DNA of 64,000 nucleotides, from assembly GCA_964023275.1 (NCBI GenBank), contig OZ029915.1, positions 14,452,712 to 14,516,711 on the forward strand, given 5' to 3'. Both the position numbers and the translations under genes were made by a program. The notes under the pieces are model-generated. The model was not told where the DNA came from and ran no database searches. It worked only from the letters and a program-made list of their open reading frames with translations. Position 1 is the stretch's first letter. Every line of letters begins with the position of its first letter. Below are positions 46,195 through 58,467 of the stretch, piece by piece. The DNA comes from Norana najaformis. Taxonomy: Eukaryota > Annelida > Clitellata > Crassiclitellata > Hormogastridae.

Positions 46195-46270
46195 CCTATA
46201 TACAATATGCACCCAGACTTTTAGCAGATTTTATTTGGAAAAAAGTGTGCACTATAGCCGAGATAATATG
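46195..46270. repeat. Transposon terminal repeat (Tigger/MITE-like)
   Basis: The reverse complement starts TACCATATTATCTCGGC and contains GTGCACAC and GGGTGCATATTG. It resembles the end at 21179-21275 in inverted orientation. Only one end was seen. Confidence 0.4.
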
Positions 46271-49200
46271 GTAATCTAATCTATTCTAATGACTTATAGC
46301 ACCATTATCATAATGCTCAAGGCATCAATGGATTGTTGCTTCAAGTCAAAATCACAGTCAAAAATCATATGCCACTGGAGAAGTCGGATTGAATTCCTAG
46401 GTCAGAGAAACCAGAAGCTGGGCTATGGTGGTAAGCAAGTTGAAAGAGACGTGTCTTTAGCTTAGATCTGAATGACATCACAGAACTGACTGAACGAATA
46501 GAACTTGGCAATGAATTCCAAAGCTGTGAACCAGCAACCGAGCATGGAACAGAGATACAGTGCGAACGCATTAACCTGCTCCCAGTTTACCCGTGATTCC
46601 GCATAACGCAAAGTGGTTGTATGTCCCCCAAAGCTATTGACTTAATACACTGTATCGGTTAACGCGTTTTACTACCGGGAATAAGGCTAAAACAGTGGAG
46701 ACATACTGTGGCGGCTGTAATATTCCATTCATTCCAAAACTTGGCATTAGTCATATAAGTGGGAGGGTGTCTTTTAAATAAATGTGCATGTGAGGGATCT
46801 ATTTAGGGCAGGAGGGATGGGCAAGAAAGTCTGGCTGGAACCGGTTTTAACTGGTTAGGAGGGGGAATCGGCAAGACAAGGCAGGTATGGCCTGACCGGC
46901 GCAACTGCAGAGAGGTTGGCTGGCTTGGCGGCCAGCTGAGTACAGACCTGCCTGCCGTGTGAAGAGGTGCTTGGCTGGAGGGAACAGCGTGGGATAGGGG
47001 AGTGTGGGCGACCGAGTAGCTGAGGCGATATATTTCAACATTGTTCCATTTAACGCGCGAACTGTTTTACATGCGGTTTCAAAGGCTTGTCCCCCCACGA
47101 CTTCATGTTAGCGCTTCCACACTGTAGGTTGGCTGATTCCAATGTAGTACTTTGTCAACTGTAACACAGATTTTAAACTGGATTTTTTGTTCGATAGGCG
47201 ACCAGTGCAAGGAATGGAGTATTGGAGGGATATGTTGATACTTAGGTGTTTATGTTATAGCTCTGGCCGGAGAGTTTTTAACCGTTTGCATTTAGTGCAG
47301 ATCCCTCACTGCAATGCCAATAAAAAGTGAGTTACAGTAGTCAAGCCTCCTGGAAACCAATGCTAGTGGGACCAAGACAGTATGAGACAAAAGAGATCTG
47401 ATTCTATGAATATCCCATATGTGAAAATGGGCTAATTTGCACATGGCGCCAAGATGATTAGAAAATGACATAGCGGAGTCAAATACATGTTTTACTCCTA
47501 GACTGTGTGCGCAGTCAGTACAATTGACAAGCAAGCCACTCAGCCAAATAGATGTGAAGTAATCAAATTTATTAAGTTGTTGGCTAGTGCCTAGAAGAAA
47601 GAACTCAGTATTTGAAGGATTCAGAAGAAGGTTGTTACATCAAAGACTGAAGCAAGTCGTTGGAGAGCACGATTAGACATACAGCTGTTAAATGAGAGGA
47701 TTAGCTGTGTATCATCAGTGTACAAGTGGTAGTCAAGACAAGCTATCAGTAAGTAGCGAACCAGATGGAGTCGTAAACAATGTGAATAGGAGTGGGCCTC
47801 GTATAGAACCTTGTGGAACGCCACAATTCAAGAAAGTGGGTGCTGAAGTGAGTTGGTTGATAGAGCCTGACTGAGTACGAGGGTGGAGGTAAGATGAAAA
47901 CCAGTGGAGAGTGGGGCCAGAAAGACAAATCAATGTTCAAGGCGATCAGCAGAATCAAAAGCAACAGATAGGTCAAGAAGAATAAGAGCAGTTACAGTAC
48001 TTTTCCTTGGTCCATGGAGTTGATCATATGATTGTGAACGGCAAGTAGTGCGGTTTCAATGGAATGGTATTTGTGGTAGGCAAATTGGAAGGAAAGGTGC
48101 AGATTATGCGATGAAAGATGATTACATAGACAACTGGCAACTACTTTTTCCAGGATTTTGGAAATAAAATTGAGAGTAGAGACGGGGCATTAGTTTGATG
48201 TATCATCAGGAGAAAGAGTTGGCTTTTTCAGAAGAGGGTGAATCACGGCATGAGCGAAACTGGTGGAGAAGCAGCCTTCAGTGAGAGATAAGTTGACAAT
48301 AGATGTGATGATTGGGCCTAAGACATTGAAGCATTCTTTTAGAAGGGCGCTAGGAATAATGCTCAAGGCACATTGTTTATGAGAAGAGATTACAATCTCG
48401 TCCAGAGTTGTTGGTTGGAATAGACTGAGACCCGACAGAGGAGATGTGAGAGATGATAGGCCACTGGAGGGAGAAACATTAGGAAACTTAAGTCCTAGGA
48501 TCAAGATCTTGTCAGGAAAGAACTGCAGGAAGAGGTCAGCAATGGAAGAATGTGATGAGGAGGTAGGTGGTAGTTTATTGCATTTGTCGTGGTGCAGAAT
48601 CTTGTTCGCTGCCTGCTGTAACAACTTAGGAGAAGAGGAGCATACAAAGATCAGACGAGACAAGTAGGCAGATTTCGCACTCGAGACAAGGTTGCCAGAC
48701 ATTACAACACTGGCACCTAAATTTGAGGAGGTGAGAAGGTAAATTGAAGCGTCATCAACACCTCTCGAGCCGGCTACGCAGCCTTCTAGCAGTGGCAATG
48801 TCTGAGTTGTACCAAGGTGGGGAAAGTTCTTGGAGATCATGTCTTCAAAACGGCTGGCTATTCAGGTCGAACATGATGACTAGTTGGCAGTTGTGCATTG
48901 TGAACATGTGGGTTTTGAAGCATGGAAGTGAACCCAGCTCCTTGCCCCTTCATCAGAAGCTGATGAAGGAGTGAGGAGTTAGACAGTAGAATGCAAGTAG
49001 CATCTGTGAACCGCAATCAGTTGCCTATGACAGGCATAGTGCCTCAAAGGTCTTCAAAAGTTAAGGTAGAGAAGTGACCTTGACCATGAGGGTGCCCTTG
49101 TAATGGACAACGATACATCTGTGGTTCTGAGCTGGAGCTTCCTGGTGAAGGTCTGTTGTATGAGGCAAACAGCAGTAACAATAGCCTGGTGGCACTGCTC

Positions 49201-49360
49201 TGCACACTGAGACAAGGAGGAGGATTGCCATGATTTGGTGATGGCAAGAACATCCAGGTTGTGGGTTTTGATGGTATCTGTGATGTCCAGGAACATGTTG
49301 CCCAACAACCGAGCGTTCCACTTGGCCAGCGTGAGACCATATATGTCACAGTTGGTAGAC
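46271..49360 (-). pseudogene. CR1/L2-type LINE, nearly full length, decayed
   Basis: Right to left: the endonuclease start 'NMFLDITDTIKTHNLDVLAI' and TKSW (49300-49230); a long open part 48840-48190 with 'DLFLQFFPDKI' and 'ALSIIPSALLKECFNVLGPI', ending HPLLKKPTLSPDDTSN; RT boxes with 'GVPQGSIRGPLLFTL' (47830-47780); 'RIRSLLSHTVLVPLALVSRR' and LDYCNSLFIG (47420-47310); and 'LHWSPIEQKIQFKICVTV' (47215-47150). After a 0.54-kb insertion (46572-47110) it ends with 'GSQLWNSLPSSIRSVSSVMS' and FRSKLKTRLFQLA (46530-46430). Receptor intron, antisense. Confidence 0.75.
46572..47110. mobile_element. Unclassified insertion inside the LINE
   Basis: Splits the LINE's C-terminal coding region between 'PTYSVEAL' and 'RSHCISVPCSVAGSQ'. 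Its left 115 bases (TTTACCCGTGATTCCGCATA to TACTACCGGGAATAAGGCTA) recur inverted at 53570-53700 and, more worn, at 54500-54595. The middle is GC-rich. No transposase is seen. Confidence 0.5.
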
Positions 49361-49555
49361 TTTGTCCAAGCAGATTTGGTTAAATGGCTGTTGACAGATA
49401 GGCTGGGTCAGATGCACAAAGAAAGGATGAACCACCCTCTAAGAAGCTGGCGGCCAGTGGTACTATCTGAAGACTGTTTGTGGCACAATGAGACCAGGCG
49501 GCTCATGTGCCCTTTGCAGCTGTTGATGTGTTCATGCTGATGGTGTTCTCTCGTG

Positions 49556-49730
49556 TCATTCAGAGCTAAACCTAAAACTCGTCTGTTTCAGCTTGCTGAA
49601 GCTTATCAGATTTTAACTGGGCTTCTCTAACAGATTCTGATTCTGATTTTGAATTCACTTGAAGCAACCACCAGTTGATGTTTTATGCATTATGATAGTG
49701 ACATTATAGAAGTCATCATTAATTTAGATT
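49556..49730 (+). mobile_element. LINE 3' end, 5'-truncated
   Basis: Encodes 'RAKPKTRLFQLAEAYQ' and then a 3' end with TTCACTTGAAGCAACCACCA and 'TTATGCATTATGATAGTGAC', matching in inverted orientation the end of the LINE at 46265-46470. Confidence 0.65.
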
Positions 49731-50244
49731 AAATTAGAAGAGTCACCAGTTTCAGGGTCCACATACATGTAGAGCCCAACCTGCAGATTCCCAACTACAA
49801 TTGACAGATGACAGCATGTTCAGAGCTCCTTAACTATGTTGCATCAAGGATGAAGACCTACAATAGGCAGTGCGATCTGCCACTGATGGCACATGGTTAT
49901 TTTGCCATCCAATAGTCTTGTGTAGATGCATGGAAGATGATGCAGTGTCTGAATATTCCTCGAACCGCTGGGTCTGTGCAGGACAGGCATGACTTTTATA
50001 TCACACAGTTTCCCTAAGCCAACATCAAGGTAGCCCACGTTATGATCCTAAGTCAATGTACTTACAGACATTTACTTTATAGTAATTTATACTTAACACT
50101 AGTTTATATTTATTTGTTTTATATAATAATTATTCTTATTCAGGTCCTTTCATACTCTAAATAGGTGGTTTTATTGTCGATGGAAACTAGCCCAGTGGCC
50201 AGTCTGAACTCAGCTCATGTAGGATTGTATTGGTTGAACAAAGT

Positions 50245-50318
50245 GGTTGGTCCTAAACGTTGTTGCTTCAAGGCTAAATCCATAAATTCAAGAATATGTG
50301 AAATTAAAATTTACTGCA
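50245..50318 (+). pseudogene. Damaged duplicate of receptor exon 46004-46086
   Basis: About 72 bases with roughly 86 % identity to 46015-46086. It encodes VVGPKRCCFKAKSINSRICE and IKIYC. Similarity covers only the exon. The splice donor is lost (CTGCATC instead of CAAGGTA), and the acceptor side differs, so it should not be spliced in. It lies 250 bases before the next real exon. Confidence 0.6.
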
Positions 50319-50470
50319 TCATGCAATTTCCCTAATCTGACATCAAGGTACATTGTAATGGTTGATGCAATTTCATACTCTTTTCCTTCCTTTACCACAT
50401 TATGTATATAAATACATATTATATATGTCAAACATATGTATATTACTCGATGGGGAGCTGGTCCAGAATT

Positions 50471-50530
50471 CGGCACCCTCCCTACTACATACATACATAC
50501 CTACATACGTACATACTTAGATACATACAT
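50471..50530. repeat. (CATA)n microsatellite
   Basis: Short imperfect CATA array just before the acceptor of the next receptor exon. Confidence 0.85.
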
Positions 50531-50568
50531 GAGAAGTGTCTATACCCCAGTTGTGGTTTGGCTTGCAG

Positions 50569-50806
50569 AACCTCATTGAAAGACAAGCACAGGGTGAAGT
50601 TGTGCGATATCACATTCATTTTAACACATCTGGCTCTCAAGTGATTCTACCTGATGCTGGGAAAATATATGCAGAACCAGACAAAACATTTTTTTCTTTG
50701 GATATCTACACAGAGACAGGTTATACTGTGTCTATCGCTGCTGAAACGAGGGCTGGTAGAAACACATCGGCTGTTTCTTTGATGTCTGTTCTTAGTAAAG
50801 ACGAAG
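50569..50806 (+). CDS. Receptor exon: first membrane-side FN3, second part (D4)
   Basis: Strong acceptor GGCTTGCAG, donor GTAAGT at 50807; phase 0 in, phase 1 out, 79 codons. Encodes GEVVRYHIHFNTSGSQVILP (C strand), 'KTFFSLDIYTETGYTVSIAA' and ETRAGRNTSAVSLMSVLS, the classic FN3 'L...T.Y.V.IAA.T.AG.S' pattern. Sequons NTS (twice). Confidence 0.8.
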
Positions 50807-51892
50807 GTAAGTTCAGATTCTGCAAACTGCTGGTTTGGGTTTTGATTTAGTAAAGTTAAGATGCATATCATTAACAACCTGGCAACAACCAGTTGTTTAC
50901 AAGATGTGCTGGGATTCCAATTCCACATACAATATTTAGTCATTTCAAAGGTCCTCATAAAAACTTGGTACTGTGTTACCTTTCTGGATTAAAATATGAG
51001 AATAAATATTGGTTTTAGGTGACTATAGACCCATTCATAATTTATGTATATGAGTATGTATGTATGAAGACTCTTAATATAGTACACCTTTTAAGTATCT
51101 CTAAAAAGCATTACATGCATGGCTATCCAACTACTCTAACCGAATGTATTTTAAACCTCTGAAGTTCATAAGTTTTTAAATTTTACGCATCACATAAGCT
51201 TAGTATTGGCCATCCAGTTCACCATGTAGTTGGTAGAGTTGGTCACTAGAATTTACAATGTTAGGGCTGGAGTAGATAACAAAAAACTCTGGAAAGGACT
51301 TGTACATGGGTTTGTTTAATATAAAAGAATGTGCATTAATCTTCACGTCTTCTGTAGCCAGCCAAGCTCATTTTGACATTGCTGTACTTGATGTGACATG
51401 CCATAATTGATCGGAAAATCTTGGAAGCTATTCTGCTATGGTGGGCATTGGATGAGCATCAACTACCTTGTTTCAGAGAGGTTCTCATCAGTGAATGAAT
51501 TAATTGGAAGGCGCAAATCTGGGAATGTTAGGGACGTCTGGATGCAGTGCACTCAACAGTTGGCCCAGGAATGATCAGTCTGTGATCAAGACCACATGCA
51601 GTGAGCGTTGCACTGGCTCAGCATCTGTTTCATTTAGATGAATTCCAGACCAAGGACTGTGTGTTAGTGGATGGGAGTAGTTGGCTGATCTGTAGATTTT
51701 TGCACAATCCTGCCAGTGGCAGCTGTCCCCAGCATCAGTCGTTTCCAGACGAACTTATTCTTTTAAAACTCCAGCTTCAGTTAGGTTACTGAGAAGCATT
51801 TTTCTGAAGTTCTTAAAAGACATTACAAAATTGCCCATGTACATACATGTGGTGAGGGCAAATGTTTGGACATCATTTTCTGCTGTTTACAG

Positions 51893-52023
51893 CTCTTTCC
51901 TTGCCAGAAAATATGACGGCCATCTGGTATGGATCAAGAACTGTGATTGTCTCCTGGCTGCTTCTTGAGCCAAGATTGTTCAACTACACAGTTGTCTGGT
52001 GCAAAGGTTCCAGTGGGTGTGAG
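51893..52023 (+). CDS. Receptor exon: second membrane-side FN3, first part (D5)
   Basis: Acceptor GTTTACAG, donor GTAAGC; phase 1 in, phase 0 out. Encodes LSLPENMTAIWYGSRTVIVS, W, then 'LLLEPRLFNYTVVWCKGSSG' and CE. The 'W....YTVVWC' pattern with a second Cys a few residues on matches the gp130 D5 first half (YILEWC...C). Sequons NMT and NYT. Confidence 0.8.
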
Positions 52024-52339
52024 GTAAGCTCTCTCATACTAACACCATACTGTTTGTGATAATAAAACTATGGTATTTCATTTATAGCGATGCAACTAGT
52101 TACTTGTGTTTTTAACAATTTTTATATTACCTTGGTATATCATATTTCCACACATGTAGACTGCACATGCATATAACTCATACAGGCGTACACGCATATA
52201 CCCCACAGAAATTAGCCAAACGTGAGAAAGTTTGGTAAAGCCCACACATGCGTACACCTAATAGGCCCACACAGACCATAAAACGAGCTCCATCCACGCT
52301 AGTCTGCGAGTGTTAACCCACATCAGCGCTGCGAGTGGC

Positions 52340-53565
52340 TATCGATGAACCAGATTCTTGGCGAAGGCAAGGATTCCTCAAGGTCAAGGTCTTCTTCTGC
52401 CACTACGTACCATGACTACATGGAGTCGAAAATTGCCGACATCGACATCTGATGCGAGCGGGGAGATATTTACCAATTGCCCTTCCCCAGGTTTGTGCGA
52501 GTTCAGACCAATTATCGCGGAGGAGGTCATTAAGGTCATTCTGTCATCACCAGTGAAACAGTGCACCCTTGACACACTTCCAGCATGGCTATTGAAGGAG
52601 GTGGCCCCACTGCTGGCGCATTTCTTTGCTCGAATGTTCAACCATTCATTTGCCACTGGCTTGTTTCCATCAAAATGGAAACATGTAATTGTTAAGCCAT
52701 TCCCCGAGAAAGATGGAATTGATGAATCTCACTTGTGAACTTCAGGCCAGTCTCTAATTTAACTTTCATCTCAAAAGTGCTTGAGCGAATTGCCAACCAA
52801 CAATTGACTGAGCACCTGTCTGAAGCTCACCTCCTGCCTCGGTTTCAATCTACAGGCATGGCCACTCGACCAAGACTGCTCTCCTTAAAGTATTTTCTGA
52901 CATAGTCAATGCCGTAGATTCAGGCCAACTAGCGCTTTTGTTGCTATGTGATATGTCGGCTGTATTCGATACAGTCGATCACGACATCCTACTGCAGCAA
53001 CTGTCTTGCTTGTTTGAAGTAGGAGAAAAAGCGCTCAGTTGGCTTTAATCTTACGTGTTAGGGCGCACACAATCTGTCTGCTTGGCTGAGGAGGTGACAT
53101 CGCCCAGGCTCCACAAGATTCAGTGCTGAGCCCCCTGCTCTTCATATTATACACGGCTGATGTGGAGAGAATCATACAAGCGCATGGTCTCCTTCACCAC
53201 TGTCGTGCGGATGATACACAGCTTTACTTCTTCTGTGAGGCATCACAACCGCTGAGCTGCAACAAATAGTGCTGCCGTGTATCGAGCGCATTTCAGAGTG
53301 GATGGTGTCATACCTCCTCAGACTCAGTACATCAACATCAAAGTCTGAATTCATATGGGTTACCATCCTTCAGCGCCCCCATCTACTTGACAGCAGTACC
53401 TTCGCCCTCAATGATACTGAAGTTCGACCAGCTGACACCATTTGCAACCTTGGAGTTCACTTTGACCGCTGTATGACCATTTATTTAGAAGACACCCTCC
53501 TGCTTGTACAACTAATGCCAAGTTTGGAAATGATTGGAATGTTACAGCTGCCAGAGTTCGTCTTT
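52340..53565 (+). pseudogene. CR1-type LINE fragment
   Basis: Encodes 'SPVKQCTLDTLPAWLLKEVA' and FATGLFPSKWKHVIVKPFPE, then '[20 protein letters not shown]' (52740-52795), 'LCDMSAVFDTVDHDILLQQL' (52940-53010), 'DSVLSPLLFILYTADV' and 'HCRADDTQLYFFCE' (53120-53240; the catalytic YADD is RADD). It ends with an 'SKSEFIW' to 'NLGVHFD' stretch. Several frame breaks. It lies between two receptor exons. Confidence 0.8.
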
Positions 53566-53569
53566 ACTG

Positions 53570-53700
53570 TTTTAATTAGCCTTATTCCCGGTAGTAAAAC
53601 GTTTTAACCGATACAGCATGTCAAGTTAATAGCTTTGGGGGACATACGACATACGTTATGCGGAATCACGGGTAAACCGGGAGTGCATTAACGCGTCCAC
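53570..53700. repeat. 115-base repeat, inverted copy
   Basis: TAGCCTTATTCCCGGTAGTA to GCGGAATCACGGGTAAACCG, the reverse complement of the left end of the insertion at 46572. It joins the end of the CR1 fragment, so it may have inserted there or carried part of it. Confidence 0.65.
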
Positions 53701-53929
53701 ACTATAATAACTGAATGTAATAGACCCTTTCGAAAACTGTACATAGTAAAAGATGGGTCATCTTCTGATTGAAATATGGTCATGTGGGATAGGTAGCACT
53801 ATAATGTATTCAGCACCATTAGAAAGGGTTTAGAAATGGTTTAAGGAGTGCTTTCATATGTACCAGTATCATTTTGCTTTCACGATGCCTGTATTAAATT
53901 GTTACTGCTGTAAATTTTATATGTTGTAG

Positions 53930-54092
53930 AAGCCAGTAGACTGGGAGATCGTTTCCTGTAAAAGTTATCATACGATTCAACTTCCTCCACATGAGACTCA
54001 CCTTAGTTATCGTTTTGGAATTGTAGTTTCATCTGTTGGAGGTAGAAGTAGCGGAATTAAGTGGTTTGAGTGCACCTACAACATCAGTGCAG
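53930..54092 (+). CDS. Receptor exon: second membrane-side FN3, second part (D5)
   Basis: Acceptor TGTTGTAG, donor GTCATT (weak); phase 0 in, phase 1 out. Encodes KPVDWEIVSCKSYHTIQLPP, 'HETHLSYRFGIVVSSVGGRS' and SGIKWFECTYNISAG. Joined to the previous exon it gives 'WCKGSSGCE-KPVDWE', like 'WC...PC..DWQ' in gp130 D5. Sequon NIS. Confidence 0.7.
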
Positions 54093-54499
54093 GTCATTAG
54101 ATCTCCATGTTTCATCACTAAATTCTAAAGACCACTGAGCCCATTACAAATTGGAAGCCTGTATTCCAGCTCTTGAAACATTAGATTCTGTGAAAACTGC
54201 AACTACGTATTCAAATTTGTGTTCTAATTATTTTCAAGCCTGTAGCACTCAGATTAGGTTTAAAATTGAAAACAGGTCTAGAGAACTGATTCTATTTAGG
54301 ACTAACACTTGCTAAATTGTGTTAGTTTTATGTGAAATTTTATAGTTGTATAACTGGACATCACCAGTTTCTGTTTATACAGTGATATGATTTTTGTTCT
54401 TAATTAACGTTAACACAGCATAGGCAGTGCTTTTGTAAGTTACTTAAAAGCTGCTGTACCAATTGTTTAGACACATGCATACAGTGTGGATGTGTTTAT

Positions 54500-54595
54500 A
54501 TGCTCCCAGTTTCCTCGTGATTCTGATTAATGTGAGTGGCGTTATTCCCCCAAGCTATTAACTTAGCATGCTCTGTTTGTTAGCGCACGTACAAA
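54500..54595. repeat. 115-base repeat, worn third copy
   Basis: GCTCCCAGTTTCCTCGTGAT, then 'CCCCCAAGCTATTAACTTAG' and GTTAGCGCACG, the same orientation as the copy at 46575. Confidence 0.55.
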
Positions 54596-54639
54596 GAACT
54601 GCAGTGTAGCACTAAACATCTACATACAATATCTCAATA

Positions 54640-55725
54640 CTGTGGACCTTGATATCCTGCTTACCAGATTAAGCAACTCTTATGGAGTTACCGAACATCC
54701 ATTGGATTTGCTTCGCTCTTTCCTTGAAGGGTGAACCATGTTGGTAGCCATTGGCTCGGACAGGTCAGCATGGGCATCCCTTTCATTCGGTGTCCCACAC
54801 GAAAAAGTCCTTGGACCACTGTTGTGCACCTTGTATATGGCCACTGATGACATCCAGCTGTACCTGGCATGTCACCCAACAGGCACAGTGGACTGTGTGT
54901 TAGACATGCGGGCAATCATGACATGGGCGCAGGAATGGATGTCATCAAATCGACTGAGATTGAATCCCTCTAAGACGAAGTTACATGGCTCGGCACATGA
55001 CAGGCACATGCTAGGATGGACACAGAGATGATGGCGATGGCTTTCTGGGCTGGAAAACACAACACGTTGTCCTGGACCTTGGAGTGGTTCTGAATAAGAA
55101 CTGTCCACGGAAGAGCATGTCAACTCCATCTGCATATCCTGCTTTTACCAGTTGCAGTGAAATTTGTCATTTGATGCCGCTGTGACTGTTGTCCGTTCAT
55201 TCATTCTGATGCACCTGGACTTCTGTAATGCTGTCCTAGCAGGCCTGTCGAGGTTCAGGATACGACAGCTTCAGTCGGTCCTGAGCTGCGCTGCCAGAAT
55301 TGTCACCAGCCTATCAAATGCTTGCATGTTTCGAGCTATATGCAAGACACACTGCACTAGCTCCCAATTGAAGACTGGATCACATTCAAGATTCTCCTCA
55401 TGATACGACCTTGCTAGTTGGCATGGCCCCACAATACATCATGAAGCTGTGAGTTCCTGTTTCGAGCTGGCCAGGTTGACGATCACTATGTTCAGTGGTC
55501 ATGGAGATCTGCTGATCCCACACTTCCGTATGGTGATGCTGGCACATTGTGCTTTCTGTTATATCGAACCGGCCTTCTGGAACAATCTTTCTCTGAAAAT
55601 GCGCACTATTCCCAAAGAACCAGCTCAAGAAACATTTTAGACTGATTAAATTGCACCTTTTTAGGCAGCTATGTTTTAGTGCATTTGTGAGGTTCTTAAA
55701 AGGCGCTATATGAATAGCCAAGATG
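54640..55725 (+). pseudogene. CR1-type LINE fragment
   Basis: Begins 'TVDLDILLTRLSNSYGVTEH', continues 'FGVPHEKVLGPLLCTLYMA' and TDDIQLYLACHPTG (catalytic DD kept), 'WAQEWMSSNRLRLNPSKTKL', then 'FIMLHLDFCNAVLAGLS' and 'LQSVLSCAARIVTSLS'. It ends with 'FWNNLSLKMRTIPK' and a GGCGCTATATGAATAG tail. Frames shift several times. Confidence 0.75.
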
Positions 55726-56699
55726 CACACATGTAAGAAGTAGTTATTAATTATTACTTGACATGAACTTGCTCTGTAAGGATTTTTTCCTTTTCATCGC
55801 CATTTTGGTCAGACATATTGCACTTATGTCAAATGACCAACTGTAAAGAAAAATTGTTATAAGAACCAGAAACTGAAGAAAATTATATACTTAAAACCTC
55901 CATCTGAAATAGATGTTCAGCTGTCCTTGGTGAACGGGCTTTTTCAGTTGCTGGACCTAAATTTAGGAACCTCCCTCTTGTCATGATGCCGAATCACGTC
56001 AAACAGAAGTCTTTTGTTAATTAACTGAGACGTAATGTAGACCGAAATTAAAGTTCAACATCGTCAGGAGAGTTCGGCTCAGTCTCTGTTAATGAGTCAC
56101 TTCCCCCCATTTAACTAGTCTGACACTCCCTTGAGTCCAGTTTCCCACTGGTGAATCTGTCTGGAACTCCTTCACATCGAGTCCTGCATCCCACTAGTAA
56201 ACCTGTCTGGCACTCCCTCACATCAGATAAGTGTCCCAATTTGCACACCAATGGCACACCTCCAACTGCCAGCGGTGAACACCAGAGGGCACCAACAGAT
56301 GCATATGCTGACGACGACGACACGTGAGGTTAAGAACGCGACACCTCCCTGCTCAGTTGCTTTTGTCATTTCGTTCTTAGCTTAAAACTTACCTTTTTCA
56401 AATTGCTTATCCACTATAGGCTGCATCTCTGTCTTGTGGACTGAACTTCTGGATATTGACCTGATTGCAGCTTGGCTTTGGAGTGCTATCAGTTTGATGC
56501 CTTGTGCATTAGACACCAGTGCATTAAAAATTACTAATTATTAGTTTTATTATTAGATGATCATAACTTTTCCCACTCCTTTCTGAGTAGGTTGCAAGTA
56601 ATCGTAATCATAATTGTAAATTTGTAAAGCCATTGCTTCAAGGTAGCCTCATCAGAGGCACTCCTGGCCTAATGTCCCAGAACTAGGGAATAATACAGT
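55726..56699. other. Receptor intron; LINE tail and small repeat only
   Basis: A worn LINE 3' end ('LKTYLFQIAYPL') lies near 56380-56530 and a minisatellite near 56115-56215. Nothing else is recognised. Confidence 0.45.
56115..56225. repeat. Degenerate minisatellite (about 46-bp unit)
   Basis: About 2.5 copies of a unit with CTGTCTGGAACTCCTTCACA and CATCCCACTAGTAAAC. The minus-strand frame accordingly repeats RECQTGLL-type text. Confidence 0.5.
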
Positions 56700-57815
56700 C
56701 TAGTAATTGTTTGCAATCCCTCCTACTCTGTTGCTGTATCCCGCAAGATTCCGTCTCGGGGCCACTTCTTCTCATTTTGTCACTACCTTGCAGAGCCATC
56801 CTTTAGAATCCTCTGCAATCAACCACCATCTTTATGCTGATGACACCCAACTCTTCATTTCCTTCTCTCCAAGTTCCTTTTCCTCATTCATCACTGAGTT
56901 CCTTAATGTTGTCTACCAAATCTCAAAATGGATGGTCTCAAACCTTCTTTTCCTCAACCCTAGCAAAACTAAAGTGATTGTTCTAGGTCTAACAGATCAG
57001 ATTTTAAAAATTTCAGACTTTTCCATGCACCTATCAACGCATTCCTCCATTTTCTCCTCATCTATTTACAATCTTGGCATCATCTCTGACCCACATCTCT
57101 CGTTTTCAATTCATATCTCCAACCTCTCGCTCACCTGTTTCATTCATATCAGTGACCATCACTGCATTCATTCTATGCTTGATTTTAAAACAGCCTCTAC
57201 CATTGTACACTCTAAGTATGACTACTGTAATTCCCTTATCCTTAACCTTGAATCCACTCAAATTAGGCGTCTTGAACTCATTCAAAATTCACTTGTCCAA
57301 GATGTTACCAAGACACCCAAGAGCACCATATCACCCTATCCTTAAATCACTCCACTGGCTGAAAATCCACGAACGCATTCATTTCAAGTTCTTTTGCTAA
57401 TCAATAACTCTCTGCAGTACTTCCAACCTTCGTATCATCACAAACTTTTCACTGTCCAGTCAGCCCATTCTACCCAATCATCCTCTTACAGCACCCTTGC
57501 CCGTCCCACAGTAGCTCTTCATTTTAAGTTCTCTAACCAGTCATTACACCATGCTGCTACTTGACTCTGGAATGATCTTCCTCCTGAATTTTGCAAATTC
57601 TCTGTTCCTCCACATGTTGTGTCATCCACCCACAATCATCTGCCTCTAGCTTCTCTATCTGTTACTCCTCTGGCATTCCATTCAAAACTAAAGTCTTACC
57701 TTTTCAAGAAATCTTATCCTGATCCATTCAGTCCACCACCTTCCTGTTTCTCTCGGCTAAAAACACCTTGCTCCTTCTCCAAACCGGATTTTATCACATG
57801 AACAACCTCCTTTAT
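56700..57815 (+). pseudogene. L2-type LINE fragment
   Basis: Starts at 'VPQDSVSGPLLLILSLPCRA' (56735-56790), then HHLYADDTQLFISFSPSSFS, 'SKWMVSNLLFLNPSKTKVIV', 'LDFKTASTIVHSKYDYCNSL' and 'LKSLHWLKIHERIHFKFFC'. It ends 'LWNDLPPEFCKFSVPPHVVS' and 'KLKSYLFKKSYPDPFS'. It is close in sequence to the element at 35-38 kb. Frame breaks near 57340 and 57570. Receptor intron. Confidence 0.85.
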
Positions 57816-58467
57816 GCAGCATGCTAACCTGGTGGTTTGGTAACTGTTGAAGTATCATATTCGAGATGAATTGTTAAAGCTCAGCAAGGTCTGAAGAAGT
57901 ACATTCCATAAGGACATGGGAGCTTTAACTTTTTACAAGCTGATGGTCTCTGTGAACAGTTGACATTTGGCAAGTGCACAGGGTGTTCTGGAAATGGAAG
58001 ATCGTGACAAAACAATAAACTGCACACCGAAGACAGCTAAAATAAAACACTGAAAACAGATCTAAAATAGCCCAGCCAAGTGCAGACTTCCTTTTGATAA
58101 CTTGCTTCAGCCAGGCAGTTAACAGATGAAAAGCAGTCCATCACTGTTACATCTGAGCTACTTAATTAGCCAGTCTAGCACTGAATTATTAACTTTCAGG
58201 TGATGGGCAGCATTTCACTCAAGGTTTGGTAATGTCTTAAAAGACACGACAGTGTAAGTGTTGAGATACATCGATTGTTGTAGGTTGTTTGAAGATATGT
58301 AATAGGATACCAGCTGTAGGATAAAAGTTTATTTTCTAAATTATTTACAAGCATAGCATGACTCATGTCGAGCAACAAGACGTCAGCCTTAGGAGGCAAC
58401 AAAACCAGCCAAAACCTCGCAGAGACAAACAACCATGAATACCTTGAAAATTGTAATGAACAACCAT

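Noticed and set aside
46847-47098. 83-codon minus-strand frame in the insertion that splits the LINE
   Set aside because: No domain, and it lies in a GC-rich non-coding piece; the open frame is probably chance.
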